Source of the DNA: Allolobophora icterica
Taxonomy: Eukaryota > Annelida > Clitellata > Crassiclitellata > Lumbricidae
DNA: 64,000 nucleotides
NCBI GenBank assembly: GCA_963556255.1
Contig: OY744613.1
Coordinates: 48,949,746 to 49,013,745, forward strand
Direction: 5' to 3'
A model generated the notes under the pieces. That model worked only from the letters and a program-made list of their open reading frames with translations. It had not been told where the DNA came from and made no database searches. Made by a program: the position numbers and the translations under genes. Below are positions 10,690 through 24,656 of the stretch, one piece after another (positions within the stretch are counted from its first letter, which is position 1; the number at the start of each line of letters is the position of its first letter).

Positions 10690-11307
10690 TAATGGAAAAA
10701 CTAATTGATTTTGGTGAAATCCATTGTGGGGCAATACGTGCTTAAGTTGCAATCAATTTCCTTGTATGGTGATTTTATCTTTAATTCTTTGGCTGTGGCC
10801 ATACAAATGCTCCCTGAAACTCTTCTAGAAATCAGGCTTTCACTTCTGACAATAGAAGACACTGGCTCTGTAAAGAATGGAAAAGTTTCTTGTTTTCAAA
10901 TTTTAAACACTTAAAGCTTTTTAAATTTTAAAATTCAATATGATTGTGACAGTTCCTGAAAACGAAAAAAAAATTAAAACTAATCCAAAAGTAGCTCCAT
11001 TATCTACATAAATGGTGGACTCAATATTAATACATCATTTGGCTTAAGTGAAATCGTTACCAAAACATTTCTACTGCATGACATCTGAAAGCCTCAATCA
11101 TGTCTTTGGCAAAAAACTTCACCCAATTCGAAGTTTTCCCGCAATAAATGTAAAATATACAATAACCGCAAATATATTATTTCCATCGCCCTTCGCATTA
11201 CTTGCTGTCGAGGGATTTCTAGAAAATTATCAAAACTTCACATTATAGTGCACTATTTCCGAAATAGAACAAGTTCATTATAATTATTCTCTATTGCTAC
11301 TTCAGTG
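10690..11307 (-). promoter_or_regulatory. Upstream region of copy B, shared with A, C and D
   Basis: This contains the proximal block (GTGGGGCAATACGTGC, CTTCTAGAAATCAGGC, CACTGGCTCTGTAAAG) and a second conserved stretch (GAAAGCCTCA, CATCGCCCTTCGCATTAC). The homology to copy D stops near 11232-11310, where the large nested insertion begins, and resumes past 29663. Promoter function is inferred from position and conservation only. Confidence 0.5.
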
Positions 11308-11594
11308 TAAATCTCGGTAATCCTGGGTTTTAGCGTCCGAAATTATTTACATTGCATGACCGATGAAAAGTTTCACAGTTTTAACTGAAACAAGAAGTTG
11401 GAAGATTGATGAAAATATCAATGAAACTAGAAGCCGGATGATCGGTTAAAATATTACATAATAAAAGTCAAACTAGAAGTTGGAATTGCGATGAAAATAT
11501 ATCGTTTTAGTGCCGATATTATTCCCGTGCATGAGCGATGAAAACATTTCGTAGTAAAATTCATGTCTGTCAAGTTGTCATTCATATTCGCTTT

Positions 11595-12035
11595 CGAGCC
11601 TATCATACACATTCGCGGGTCCAACTAATTCAGTGAAAGACCAATTATTACCGCAAAGTTATATAGTTTGAGAAAATGTAAAACTCAGGGCAAGTAAAAC
11701 CAAATTAAAACAAAACGAAAATTATATTCAATAAGAAATAAATTTGAACCTCCATTCTACCCAAAATACAATATACAATCATCACTTTTGCCCACACCTT
11801 CAAGTCATTTCCCAACATTGAAAGATTTCTTTCACGTTCTCCAACAAGAACGACACACTTATCCCCATAATTACCCAAAGATTTTCTAATCCTATACACT
11901 ATACCTATAGGACTACTTAATACACTCATCCCATATCCAGAGCAAAGGCCCATATCTCAACGGTAACCTCTCAACGTTACCATTATATTGCATTGAAAGT
12001 CATGGTAAAAGTAGCGAATTCACGAGTGTAAAAGA
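11595..12035 (+). repeat. Diverged outer end of the left satellite arm
   Basis: From about 11795 the sequence is a diverged satellite unit with variants (CACTATACCTATAGGACTAC, ACTTAATACACTCATCC, then TTATATTGCATTGAAAGTCATGG). The same variant cluster occurs inverted at 29190-29400 and also closes the inner end of the left arm near 20030-20330. The 11595-11790 part has no counterpart in the right arm. Confidence 0.7.
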
Positions 12036-15000
12036 CCTACTCATCCCCATAATAAACCAAAGATTTTCTAATCCCATACACTACTTACATAGCACTACTG
12101 AATCCACTCATCCGCTATCCAGAGCAAAGACCCATATCTCAACGGTAGCCTCTCAAATGTCCCATATATCCTCATATTCACATTCAAAAATCCATTGAAT
12201 TGCCAACTTCGCGAGTATGAAAGACCTACTCATCCCCATCATAAACCAAAGATTTTCTAATCCCATACACTACTTCCATAGCACTACTGAATCCACTTAT
12301 CCGCTATCCAGAGCAAAGACCCATATCTCAACGGTAGCCTCTCAAAGGTCCCATATATCCTCATTCACATTCAAAAATCCATTGAATTGCAAACTTCGCG
12401 AGTATAAAAAACCTACTCATCCCCATAATAAACCAAAGATTTTCTAATCCCACACACTACTTCCATAGCACTACTGAATCCACTCATCCGCTATCCAGAG
12501 CAAAGACCCATATCTCAACGGTAGCCTCTCAAAGGTCCCATATATCCTCATATTCACATTCAAAAATCCATTGAATTGCCAACTTCGCGAGTATAAAAAA
12601 CCTACTCATCCCCATAATAAACCAAAGATTTTCTAATCCCACACACTACTTCCATAGCACTACTGAATCCACTCATCCGCTATCCAGAGCAAAGACCCAT
12701 ATCTCAACGGTAGCCTCTCAAAGGTCCCATATATCCTCATATTCACATTCGAAAATCCATTGAATTGCCAACTTCGCGAGTATAAAAAACCTACTCATCC
12801 CCATCATAAACCAAAGATTTTATAATCCCATACACTACTTCCATAGCACTACTGAATCCACTCATCCGCTATCCAGAGCAAAGACCCATATCTCAACGGT
12901 AGCCTCTCAAAAGTCCCATATATCCTCATATTCACATTCGAAAATCCATTGAATTGCCAACTTCGCGAGTATAAAAAACCTACTCATCCCCATAATAAAC
13001 CAAAGATTTTCTAATCCCATACACTACTTCCATAGCACTACTGAATCCACTCATCCGCTATCCAGAGCAAAGACCCATATCTCAACGGTAGCCTCTCAAA
13101 AGTCCCATATATCCTCATATTCACATTCAAAAATCCATTGAATTGCCAACTTCGCGAGTATAAAAAACCTACTCATCCCCATCATAAACCAAAGATTTTC
13201 TAAGCCCACACACTACTTCCATAGCACTACTGAATCCACTCATCCGCTATCCAGAGCAAAGACCCATATCTCAACGGTAGCCTCTCAAAGGTCCCATATA
13301 TCCTCATATTCACATTCGAAAATCCATTGAATTGCCAACTTCGCGAGTATAAAAAACCTACTCATCCCCATCATAAACCAAAGATTTTCTAATCCCATAC
13401 ACTACTTCCATAGCACTACTGAATCCACTCATCCGCTATCCAGAGCAAAGACCCATATCTCAACGGTAGCCTCTCAAAGGTCCCATATATCCTCATATTC
13501 ACATTCGAAAATCCATTAAATTGCCAACTTCGCGAGTATAAAAAACCTACTCATCCCCATAATAAACCAAAGATTTTCTAATCCCACACACTACTTCCAT
13601 AGCACTACTGAATCCACTCATCCGCTATCCAGAGCAAAGACCCATATCTCAACGGTAGCCTCTCAAAGGTCCCATATATCCTCATATTCACATTCGAAAA
13701 TCCATTGAATTGCCAACTTCGCGAGTATAAAAAACCTACTCATCCCCATCATAAACCAAAGATTTTCTAATCCCATACACTACTTCCATAGCACTACTGA
13801 ATCCACTCATCCGCTATCCAGAGCAAAGACCCATATCTCAACGGTAGCCTCTCAAAAGTCCCATATATCCTCATATTCACATTCGAAAATCCATTGAATT
13901 GCCAACTTCGCGAGTATAAAAAACCTACTCATCCCCATAATAAACCAAAGATTTTCTAATCCCATACACTACTTCCATAGCACTACTGAATCCACTCATC
14001 CGCTATCCAGAGCAAAGACCCATATCTCAACGGTAGCCTCTCAAAGGTCCCATATATCCTCATATTCACATTCAAAAATCCATTGAATTGCCAACTTCGC
14101 GAGTATAAAAAACCTACTCATCCCCATAATAAACCAAAGATTTTCTAATCCCACACACTACTTCCATAGCACTACTGAATTCACTCATCCGCTATCCAGA
14201 GCAAAGACCCATATCTCAACGGTAGCCTCTCAAAGGTCCCATATATCCTCATATTCACATTCGAAAATCCATTGAATTGCCAACTTCGCGAGTATAAAAA
14301 ACCTACTCATCCCCATCATAAACCAAAGATTTTCTAATCCCATACACTACTTCCATAGCACTACTGAATCCACTCATCCGCTATCCAGAGCAAAGACCCA
14401 TATCTCAACGGTAGCCTCTCAAAGGTCCCATATATCCTCATATTCACATTCGAAAATCCATTGAATTGCCAACTTCGCGAGTATAAAAAACCTACTCATC
14501 CCCATCATAAACCAAAGATTTTCTAATCCCATACACTACTTCCATAGCACTACTGAATCCACTCATCCGCTATCCAGAGCAAAGACCCATATCTCAACGG
14601 TAGCCTCTCAAAGGTCCCATATATCCTCATATTCACATTCGAAAATCCATTGAATTGCCAACTTCGCGAGTATAAAAAACCTACTCATCCCCATCATAAA
14701 CCAAAGATTTTCTAATCCCATACACTACTTCCATAGAACTACTGAATCCACTCATCCGCTATCCAGAGCAAAGACCCATATCTCAACGGTAGCCTCTCAA
14801 AAGTCCCATATATCCTCATATTCACATTCGAAAATCCATTGAATTGCCAACTTCGCGAGTATAAAAAACCTACTCATCCCCATAATAAACCAAAGATTTT
14901 CTAATCCCATACACTACTTCCATAGCACTACTGAATCCACTCATCCGCTATCCAGAGCAAAGACCCATATCTCAACGGTAGCCTCTCAAAGGTCCCATAT

Positions 15001-18000
15001 ATCCTCATATTCACATTCGAAAATCCATTAAATTGCCAACTTCGCGAGTATAAAAAACCTACTCATCCCCATAATAAACCAAAGATTTTCTAATCCCACA
15101 CACTACTTCCATAGCACTACTGAATCCACTCATCCGCTATCCAGAGCAAAGACCCATATCTCAACGGTAGCCTCTCAAAAGTCCCATATATCCTCATATT
15201 CACATTCGAAAATCCATTGAATTGCCAACTTCGCGAGTATAAAAAACCTACTCATCCCCATAATAAACCAAAGATTTTCTAATCCCATACACTACTTCCA
15301 TAGCACTACTGAATCCACTCATCCGCTATCCAGAGCAAAGACCCATATCTCAACGGTAGCCTCTCAAAAGTCCCATATATCCTCATATTCACATTCGAAA
15401 ATCCATTGAATTGCCAACTTCGCGAGTATAAAAAACCTACTCATCCCCATAATAAACCAAAGATTTTCTAATCCCATACACTACTTCCATAGCACTACTG
15501 AATCCACTCATCCGCTATCCAGAGCAAAGACCCATATCTCAACGGTAGCCTCTCAAAGGTCCCATATATCCTCATATTCACATTCAAAAATCCATTGAAT
15601 TGCCAACTTCGCGAGTATAAAAAACCTACTCATCCCCATAATAAACCAAAGATTTTCTAATCCCACACACTACTTCCATAGCACTACTGAATTCACTCAT
15701 CCGCTATCCAGAGCAAAGACCCATATCTCAACGGTAGCCTCTCAAAGGTCCCATATATCCTCATATTCACATTCGAAAATCCATTGAATTGCCAACTTCG
15801 CGAGTATAAAAAACCTACTCATCCCCATCATAAACCAAAGATTTTCTAATCCCATACACTACTTCCATAGCACTACTGAATCCACTCATCCGCTATCCAG
15901 AGCAAAGACCCATATCTCAACGGTAGCCTCTCAAAGGTCCCATATATCCTCATATTCACATTCGAAAATCCATTGAATTGCCAACTTCGCGAGTATAAAA
16001 AACCTACTCATCCCCATCATAAACCAAAGATTTTCTAATCCCATACACTACTTCCATAGCACTACTGAATCCACTCATCCGCTATCCAGAGCAAAGACCC
16101 ATATCTCAACGGTAGCCTCTCAAAGGTCCCATATATCCTCATATTCACATTCGAAAATCCATTGAATTGCCAACTTCGCGAGTATAAAAAACCTACTCAT
16201 CCCCATCATAAACCAAAGATTTTCTAATCCCATACACTACTTCCATAGAACTACTGAATCCACTCATCCGCTATCCAGAGCAAAGACCCATATCTCAACG
16301 GTAGCCTCTCAAAAGTCCCATATATCCTCATATTCACATTCGAAAATCCATTGAATTGCCAACTTCGCGAGTATAAAAAACCTACTCATCCCCATAATAA
16401 ACCAAAGATTTTCTAATCCCATACACTACTTCCATAGCACTACTGAATCCACTCATCCGCTATCCAGAGCAAAGACCCATATCTCAACGGTAGCCTCTCA
16501 AAAGTCCATATATCCTCATATTCACATTCAAAAATCCATTGAATTGCCAACTTCGCGAGTATAAAAAACCTACTCATCCCCATCATAAACCAAAGATTTT
16601 CTAAGCCCACACACTACTTCCATAGCACTACTGAATCCACTCATCCGCTATCCAGAGCAAAGACCCATATCTCAACGGTAGCCTCTCAAAGGTCCCATAT
16701 ATCCTCATATTCACATTCGAAAATCCATTGAATTGCCAACTTCGCGAGTATAAAAAACCTACTCATCCCCATCATAAACCAAAGATTTTCTAAGCCCACA
16801 CACTACTTCCATAGCACTACTGAATCCACTCATCCGCTATCCAGAGCAAAGACCCATATCTCAACGGTAGCCTCTCAAAGGTCCCATATATCCTCATATT
16901 CACATTCGAAAATCCATTGAATTGCCAACTTCGCGAGTATAAAAAACCTACTCATCCCCATCATAAACCAAAGATTTTCTAATCCCATACACTACTTCCA
17001 TAGCACTACTGAATCCACTCATCCGCTATCCAGAGCAAAGACCCATATCTCAACGGTAGCCTCTCAAAGGTCCCATATATCCTCATATTCACATTCGAAA
17101 ATCCATTAAATTGCCAACTTCGCGAGTATAAAAAACCTACTCATCCCCATAATAAACCAAAGATTTTCTAATCCCACACACTACTTCCATAGCACTACTG
17201 AATCCACTCATCCGCTATCCAGAGCAAAGACCCATATCTCAACGGTAGCCTCTCAAAGGTCCCATATATCCTCATATTCACATTCGAAAATCCATTGAAT
17301 TGCCAACTTCGCGAGTATAAAAAACCTACTCATCCCCATCATAAACCAAAGATTTTCTAAGCCCACACACTACTTCCATAGCACTACTGAATCCACTCAT
17401 CCGCTATCCAGAGCAAAGACCCATATCTCAACGGTAGCCTCTCAAAGGTCCCATATATCCTCATATTCACATTCGAAAATCCATTGAATTGCCAACTTCG
17501 CGAGTATAAAAAACCTACTCATCCCCATCATAAACCAAAGATTTTCTAATCCCATACACTACTTCCATAGCACTACTGAATCCACTCATCCGCTATCCAG
17601 AGCAAAGACCCATATCTCAACGGTAGCCTCTCAAAAGTCCCATATATCCTCATATTCACATTCAAAAATCCATTGAATTGCCAACTTCGCGAGTATAAAA
17701 AACCTACTCATCCCCATAATAAACCAAAGATTTTCTAATCCCACACACTACTTCCATAGCACTACTGAATCCACTCATCCGCTATCCAGAGCAAAGACCC
17801 ATATCTCAACGGTAGCCTCTCAAAGGTCCCATATATCCTCATATTCACATTCGAAAATCCATTGAATTGCCAACTTCGCGAGTATAAAAAACCTACTCAT
17901 CCCCATCATAAACCAAAGATTTTCTAAGCCCACACACTACTTCCATAGCACTACTGAATCCACTCATCCGCTATCCAGAGCAAAGACCCATATCTCAACG

Positions 18001-20340
18001 GTAGCCTCTCAAAGGTCCCATATATCCTCATATTCACATTCGAAAATCCATTGAATTGCCAACTTCGCGAGTATAAAAAACCTACTCATCCCCATCATAA
18101 ACCAAAGATTTTCTAATCCCATACACTACTTCCATAGCACTACTGAATCCACTCATCCGCTATCCAGAGCAAAGACCCATATCTCAACGGTAGCCTCTCA
18201 AAAGTCCCATATATCCTCATATTCACATTCAAAAATCCATTGAATTGCCAACTTCGCGAGTATAAAAAACCTACTCATCCCCATAATAAACCAAAGATTT
18301 TCTAATCCCACACACTACTTCCATAGCACTACTGAATCCACTCATCCGCTATCCAGAGCAAAGACCCATATCTCAACGGTAGCCTCTCAAAGGTCCCATA
18401 TATCCTCATATTCACATTCGAAAATCCATTGAATTGCCAACTTCGCGAGTATAAAAAACCTACTCATCCCCATCATAAACCAAAGATTTTCTAATCCCAT
18501 ACACTACTTCCATAGCACTACTGAATCCACTCATCCGCTATCCAGAGCAAAGACCCATATCTCAACGGTAGCCTCTCAAAGGTCCCATATATCCTCATAT
18601 TCACATTCGAAAATCCATTGAATTGCCAACTTCGCGAGTATAAAAAACCTACTCATCCCCATCATAAACCAAAGATTTTCTAATCCCATACACTACTTCC
18701 ATAGCACTACTGAATCCACTCATCCGCTATCCAGAGCAAAGACCCATATCTCAACGGTAGCCTCTCAAAAGTCCCATATATCCTCATATTCACATTCAAA
18801 AATCCATTGAATTGCCAACTTCGCGAGTATAAAAAACCTACTCATCCCCATAATAAACCAAAGATTTTCTAATCCCACACACTACTTCCATAGCACTACT
18901 GAATCCACTCATCCGCTATCCAGAGCAAAGACCCATATCTCAACGGTAGCCTCTCAAAGGTCCCATATATCCTCATATTCACATTCGAAAATCCATTGAA
19001 TTGCCAACTTCGCGAGTATAAAAAACCTACTCATCCCCATCATAAACCAAAGATTTTCTAATCCCATACACTACTTCCATAGCACTACTGAATCCACTCA
19101 TCCGCTATCCAGAGCAAAGACCCATATCTCAACGGTAGCCTCTCAAAGGTCCCATATATCCTCATATTCACATTCGAAAATCCATTGAATTGCCAACTTC
19201 GCGAGTATAAAAAAAATACTCATCCCCATCATAAACCAAAGATTTTCTAATCCCATACACTACTTCCATAGCACTACTGAATCCACTCATCCGCTATCCA
19301 GAGCAAAGACCCATATCTCAACGGTAGCCTCTCAAAAGTCCCATATATCCTCATATTCACATTCGAAAATCCATTGAATTGCCAACTTCGCGAGTATAAA
19401 AAACCTACTCATCCCCATCATAAACCAAAGATTTTCTAATCCCATACACTACTTCCATAGCACTACTGAATCCACTCATCCGCTATCCAGAGCAAAGACC
19501 CATATCTCAACGGTAGCCTCTCAAAAGTCCCATATATCCTCATATTCACATTCGAAAATCCATTGAATTGCCAACTTCGCGAGTATAAAAAACCTACTCA
19601 TCCCCATAATAAACCAAAGATTTTCTAATCCCATACACTACTTCCATAGCACTACTGAATCCACTCATCCGCTATCCAGAGCAAAGACCCATATCTCAAC
19701 GGTAGCCTCTCAAAAGTCCATATATCCTCATATTCACATTCAAAAATCCATTGAATTGCCAACTTCGCGAGTATAAAAAACCTACTCATCCCCATCATAA
19801 ACCAAAGATTTTCTAAGCCCACACACTACTTCCATAGCACTACTGAATCCACTCATCCGCTATCCAGAGCAAAGACCCATATCTCAACGGTAGCCTCTCA
19901 AAGGTCCCATATATCCTCATATTCACATTCAAAAATCCATTGAATTGCCAACTTCGCGAGTATAAAAAACCTACTTATCCCCATAATAAACCAAAGATTT
20001 TCCAATCCCATACACTACCCCAATAGGACTACTTAATACACCCATCCCATGTCCAGAGCAAAGACCCATATCTCAACGGCAACCTCTCAAAGTTCCCATT
20101 TATCCTCGTATTCACATTCAAAATTCCAGTGCATTGTCAAATTCATCAGTTTTAATTTCATACTCATCCCCATCAAGACCCAAAGATTTTCTAACCCTAT
20201 ACACTACCCCAACAGGACTACTTAATACACCCATCCCATATCCAGAGCAAAGACCCATATCTCAACGGTAGCCTCTCAAAGTTCCCATTATGTTGCATTG
20301 AAAGTCATGGCAAAAAGAGCGACTTTACAAGTGTAATAAC
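12036..20340 (+). repeat. 189-bp satellite array, left arm
   Basis: Counting from successive CCTACTCATCCCC starts gives a 189-bp period held almost without indels from 12036 to 19970: 42 units, then diverged units to about 20340. Two units share a one-base deletion (near 16505 and 19715). Variants recur 1512 bp apart (for example ATTCACTCATCCG at 14179 and 15691, CCATAGAACT at 14731 and 16243), that is 8 units, showing a higher-order repeat. Each unit includes GCGAGTATAAAAAACC, a TATA-like string. No reading frame is conserved. Confidence 0.95.
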
Positions 20341-20343
20341 CAA

Positions 20344-20660
20344 CGCCCATGTTGTGGGTCGTCAGGGAATGAGTATCTTGTATCTTGGCATGATTGCCTG
20401 GGGCGAAAGGGTACCTGCGGATGAAGCGAAAAAGGCGGGAACTGCCAGCAAGGTTACCGATCGGTTACCAGTCCACCAACTTTGATTGCAAGGGATTTTG
20501 AAGCTATTGAGCGAGTATAGTAAAAGGATCAGGACGTCGTGCCTTGCAATATCCCGTTGTGTCTCAGGCGCCCGCACGAGCTCTGTTGTAGTGTCTCCAG
20601 GTCTCCCAATTGCACCGAGAGAATAGAGCAGAGCAACAAGAGCGATGCCATTTTGGAGGT
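20344..20660 (-). mobile_element. Non-LTR retrotransposon fragment
   Basis: The minus-strand frame contains VTLLAVPAFFASSAGTLSPQ, closely matching the VTSLALPAFQASAAGTHALQ part of the retrotransposon at 44225-45384. It is a short internal piece of a reverse transcriptase-bearing element, truncated at both ends, and lies in the core of the satellite-armed element. Confidence 0.55.
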
Positions 20661-20676
20661 GGGTGGGTGATATATT

Positions 20677-20775
20677 CATTCATTCATTCATTCATTCATT
20701 CATTCATTCATTCATTCATTCATTCATTCATTCATTCATTCAAGGATTTACATAACACCTCTTCAACAGAACTAT
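20677..20775 (-). mobile_element. CR1-like 3' tail with (TTCA)n
   Basis: On the minus strand a GAGGTGTTATGTAAATCC string leads into (TGAA)n, the same layout as the tail of the CR1-like fragment at 7058. The tetranucleotide run is about 67 bp. This is a dead-on-arrival 5'-truncated insertion. Confidence 0.55.
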
Positions 20776-20910
20776 TTAGCAGTGCCGTCTTAACGCATGG
20801 GCATTGTGGGTAGTCGCCAGGGACCCCACGCTTCCGGGGGCCCTCAAAAGACCACAAAAAATTTATGTGTGCGTGCACACATGACCTCCACGCGCAACAG
20901 AAGTGAGACT
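20776..20910. mobile_element. Possible hAT-type terminal fragment
   Basis: The string GCCGTCTTAACGCATGGGCA followed by an ACCCCACGCTTCCGGGGGCCC hairpin resembles ends of some hAT-like elements that begin near GGGCCGTCTTAACGCA. No partner end or duplication was found, so the call is tentative. Confidence 0.25.
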
Positions 20911-20998
20911 TCTTAGCTATTGATGCAGGGATGGCAACGGTATTGCTCTATTATTTATATCGTCTATGAAAGCAAATGACAGTCGTCTGCTTTAATAA

Positions 20999-23579
20999 TT
21001 ACAATACACATAGCCATAGCCGTAGATTGTTTGGGATCTCCCAGCTGAATCCTCCAACTGGCAGCGGCTGTTGCATCGCCCAGCCGTAAAGGTTATTAGC
21101 GTCGAGGTACATGATCCAGTTTTCTGGCTTCGTAGTATCATGATCTGGGCATTGTGGGTTGTTGGCCTTTGCGAAGCGCTTAGATACCATCGAGATTCCA
21201 CCTCTGAGACCTTTCTCTACAAACAAATGCATGTCTATATCGGTTAAAAGTTCGAGTTCGATTTTCGTCTTTTTCAGCAAAACGTCGCAGGCCATTCCTG
21301 GTAAAGAGAAGTAGTTAGCCGGGTCCAGACTGTAGTGCTTCATCGATGCTTCTCTGAAGGTCTCGAATACATCCGCCAGTAGGAGTACATCCGTACGGAG
21401 ATGCAAGTCGTGATAGTCGCCCAGAGTTTATACTCGTTGGGCGTGTTGATAATCCTCATCAGAAATGTTCTCTCGGGACAGCCTGCTGTAGAACGCTTCT
21501 TTGGGTGGAAGTCGGTCTTCTTCGAAGCGGTGGTAATCGTAGATGTATTCGTAACAATACACGCTCTTTCGTCTCAAAATATCTAATTTTAACCTTTCGT
21601 TAAGAGCAAAATTTTCGTTTATGTACGACGTTGTGACTTTTAGATCTTCCAGTGATAGGTTTCCTGATAATTTATCCAATGAGCTGTTTAGAAACTGGAG
21701 GCTATCAATGAACTGTAGTTGTCCAATGTTGAATGTCATATATTTCTCCATATTGTTTGGAATACAGATAATTTCAGTTTTTTCATCGTGTGCGGCCTCA
21801 CAGCTACCTATCGCTTGCATTATGAGGTGGTTGTCGTAACCTCGCATATTGTGGAAGACTACCGGTACCTTACACTTATCGGGATATATTCGAAGTCTGA
21901 GGTTTCAGGCATTGTGAGCGGAACCTCGGTACTTACCGGTAATGTGGCAGTGGTCACGAACTCTATCCGCTTCGAGAGCATTTCCGCAGATGTGACATTC
22001 GATAGCCTCGCGGAATGATTGGCGATCGGCCGCTGACATAACCGTCCTAGCTGGGGTGGCCATCCTTTGTCTGATAGAGGCTAGCTCGCCTGGTAGTCGT
22101 TGTAGGAACGCTTACACGGCGTTCTCTCCGATATAAAACTGGTTTCTTCGTGCGGCCGTCGCATCGAACCACTATGTAACAGAAGCTGCACGGTTTCTGC
22201 TCAGCTATCTGTCTAGTGTTGCTCTCGTTGGAGTTCATGGCCGCATTTAGGAGTGGCACGTTCAACGCCTCGAAATCGGCGTATATGATATACGGAACGC
22301 GCATCTGTTTGTGGTGATTCTGGAATTTGAGGATATTTTCATCCTCTTTTGGCATCTCAATCCGCTGAGGCTTCTTACTAATGCCCTGACAATCTTTGAT
22401 ATGAGCATCCAGCAAGTCTTGTCTACAGAATATGTGGAGGCAGCGGCGACATGGATGTTTTCGTCCTAGAAATTTGCTGTTTTTATAAAGCATGCGGGCT
22501 AGATCCTTGATCCAGACATATTGAAAATTTTCATTTGCGTCGTCGGCCAGTAGTAGAAGGTCAAGATTGTGGACACTGGCCCGGTCTGAAATGTGAATTT
22601 AATACAAAGCTTTATCCCACCCGAAGACTGAGACACTTATAGTTAGGTTTTGACGCTCAAACTTGTCGATATCTGTGACCTTCACTGGAAATTCTATACC
22701 GTCAAAGTTTAGCTCGAGGAGGTGGGCACGATACTTACTGGGAGAATAGGGGTGTTGCTTATGATCTACTGGATACATGGCGCTTAATATGGCCCACTCG
22801 AAGCATCGTTTATCTTCATACTTGACATTAATAACCGTGCGATGGGGGATGTACTTTGTTGTGGGAAAGTAGCTCTTACCTCGGAAAGGCTTATATTTTG
22901 CAAAACCGAGGTCTAGCGCCACGACCCGCTTCACTCTCCACCCCGATCCCTCATTGGTGTACTCTTCGATGAGTTTTAGTACTTCAGCCTTGGCCTTCCG
23001 TATAATTCCCTGGATTTTCCCCGCATTGGTAACTGGTACTGCTTTGCTTCGAAAGTAGGCCGTGTTGGTAATAGTACCAGGAGCCGCGTTGCCATCATAC
23101 ACATTATCAACTGTTGGCGCTAACTTTTCCAAATCAACAGTCAACACTTGAGAGAATTTCAAACCGCCATTCTTGAATAGCTCTTCGTTTAGCTGCGACT
23201 CAATGTTGTGCTCCATTGCACCGAAGAAAGCCAACGCATCTCCTTCCAGCCTGTGGTTAAGAGGTACTTCTGCACGAAAGTCTCTCAGAAGCTGATTGGC
23301 GAGCTCTCTGTGAACTACAAAGGATGGTGGTCCACCTCTAGCCTTCCTAATTAGGAGTGGGTCGAATTCTGCTAGAAGGGCCTTACGTTTTGCCCCTCTA
23401 TGCTTGCGCACTGGAGGAATTGGCCTTGGAAGCAGTGGTTGTAGTAAGCGTCTTTTGACTGCATCTGGGATAGGTTCGTCTAATATGATCTGTAGAACAG
23501 CCCGAAGAGCTCTGGGCCCGGTAAACCCACCCAGCAATTGCTTAATATTTTTATCCATAGTAATATCTAGATAATTCAT
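20999..23579 (-). pseudogene. polB: Polinton-type protein-primed DNA polymerase B, broken
   Basis: From an ATG at 23579 an N-terminal part of 326 residues runs to a TAA at 22599-22601. The frame continues beyond that stop through an exonuclease-like part (YIIYADFEALN near 22270-22300 carries the Exo I acidic motif) and a Cys/His segment (CHICGNAL..DHCHITGKYRG near 21935-21990). A frameshift lies near 22110, a TGA near 21904 and a TAA at 21428. The last readable part (21406-21000) has DVLLLADVFETFR and the SMV..YLDANNLYGWAMQQPLP palm motif region (motif A). Everything after that, including the YxDTD motif, is absent. The normal role is replication of the element from a protein-primed terminus. 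With at least four lesions and a missing C-terminus it is a fossil. Adintovirus polymerases are related, so viral ancestry cannot be excluded. Confidence 0.85.
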
Positions 23580-23756
23580 TTATCTCAATATAATAACTTT
23601 ATCATTTCTTTAAATAGAATTTTTTTCATTTTCTAGTCTAATGATATAGATGAAAGACGTTTCCATTCTTTATTAAATTCACGAATTAACCCACCTAGTC
23701 GAGCTCTGAAATATTTAGCAAAATAACCACACTTCATGCGTTCACCCACACGTGTT

Positions 23757-23909
23757 TTAATACCCCTTTCCACATTTAGCGCATGGTTTTGTCCCCCAAC
23801 CGTTTCGCAGTAGTGCTAAATTTTTGAAACAGTACTCCCCAATGCATCTGCGACAGCAGAGGGTTGTTTTACCTATTACGAGCCACTTGCACAAATTTTG
23901 TCCATACAT
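23757..23909 (-). CDS. Small Cys-rich ORF beside polB
   Basis: A 50-codon ATG frame with eight cysteines arranged as Cx10CC..C then C, then a PCAKCG end (CCRRCIGEYC, KPCAKCGKGY). The spacing suggests one or two zinc-binding knuckles. It lies 180 bp upstream of the polymerase start on the same strand. Small Cys-rich proteins of unknown role occur in some large DNA transposons; whether this one is a real gene or the N-terminus of a truncated one is unclear, since stops follow immediately. No function is assigned. Confidence 0.4.
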   Translation of the reverse strand: MYGQNLCKWLVIGKTTLCCRRCIGEYCFKNLALLRNGWGTKPCAKCGKGY

Positions 23910-24095
23910 TATGTTTTATGTATACCATAAATAGTTCATTCCGTAATTTGAAAATACTTTATTTTTTATTAATGAGGGCCTAGTTTGTTCCCAACTCATG
24001 GGAGGCTGTTCCAAAAGAGGTTTTTTGTTTTTATTTTTATTTTAATTTAATTTTTTTAAACATTTTTATGGTACTGTTGTGTTATCTTATTTTTA

Positions 24096-24426
24096 CTATC
24101 TCCCATACCATTCGCGGAGCATATCATAAAGGTCGGAATCACAACCGTCTTCTTCACGTGCCTTTCTCAAAATTTCATCGAACTCGTCCGGATCCATCAT
24201 TGCTAGTTCTTCACGCCACGCAATTCTTGTTAAAATCTATATCAGGCGCCTATACCAAGATCCGTTCCATTGCCTCGTCAGGGTCGATTTCCTCCAACTC
24301 GAAATCTTCTTCACCACTCACTATCCCTTCATCCTCAGATATCTCATCATCATCCGGATAAAAATCAATCTCTACCACATCCACTTCAAGTTCCTCCAAC
24401 TCGATATCAACATCAATATGATCCAT
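24096..24426 (-). pseudogene. Acidic protein of unknown function, frameshifted
   Basis: From ATG at 24426 the frame is strongly acidic (IDVDIELEELEVDVVEIDF, then DDDEISEDEG) and stops at 24250. A second frame continues coherently with AWREELAMMDPDEFDEILRK and ends DMLREWYGR before TAG at 24096-24098. About 25 bp of extra sequence separates the two parts. It is co-oriented with polB and sits within the same core, so it may be an element gene. No relative is recognised. Confidence 0.4.
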
Positions 24427-24656
24427 AATCAGAAGTTGTTTTGCACCGATAAAACCGAATGAATCGTATTCAATAATACTCAAACTATATTATTTCTTAA
24501 ATGAAATCTTTATGATAATACTCAAATTCAGGGACTCAACGGAGGACGAGGCCTGATTTCCTGGAAATAACATAACAACAAATTAATATCTAAATCCCCA
24601 AGGGATCATATGTACATTGGGGCAAAAAAAATATTCAAACTATATTATTTCTTAAA

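Noticed and set aside
12036..20340. CRISPR-like regular repeats
   Set aside because: The whole 189-bp unit is repeated without unique spacers, and the context is eukaryotic: a satellite.
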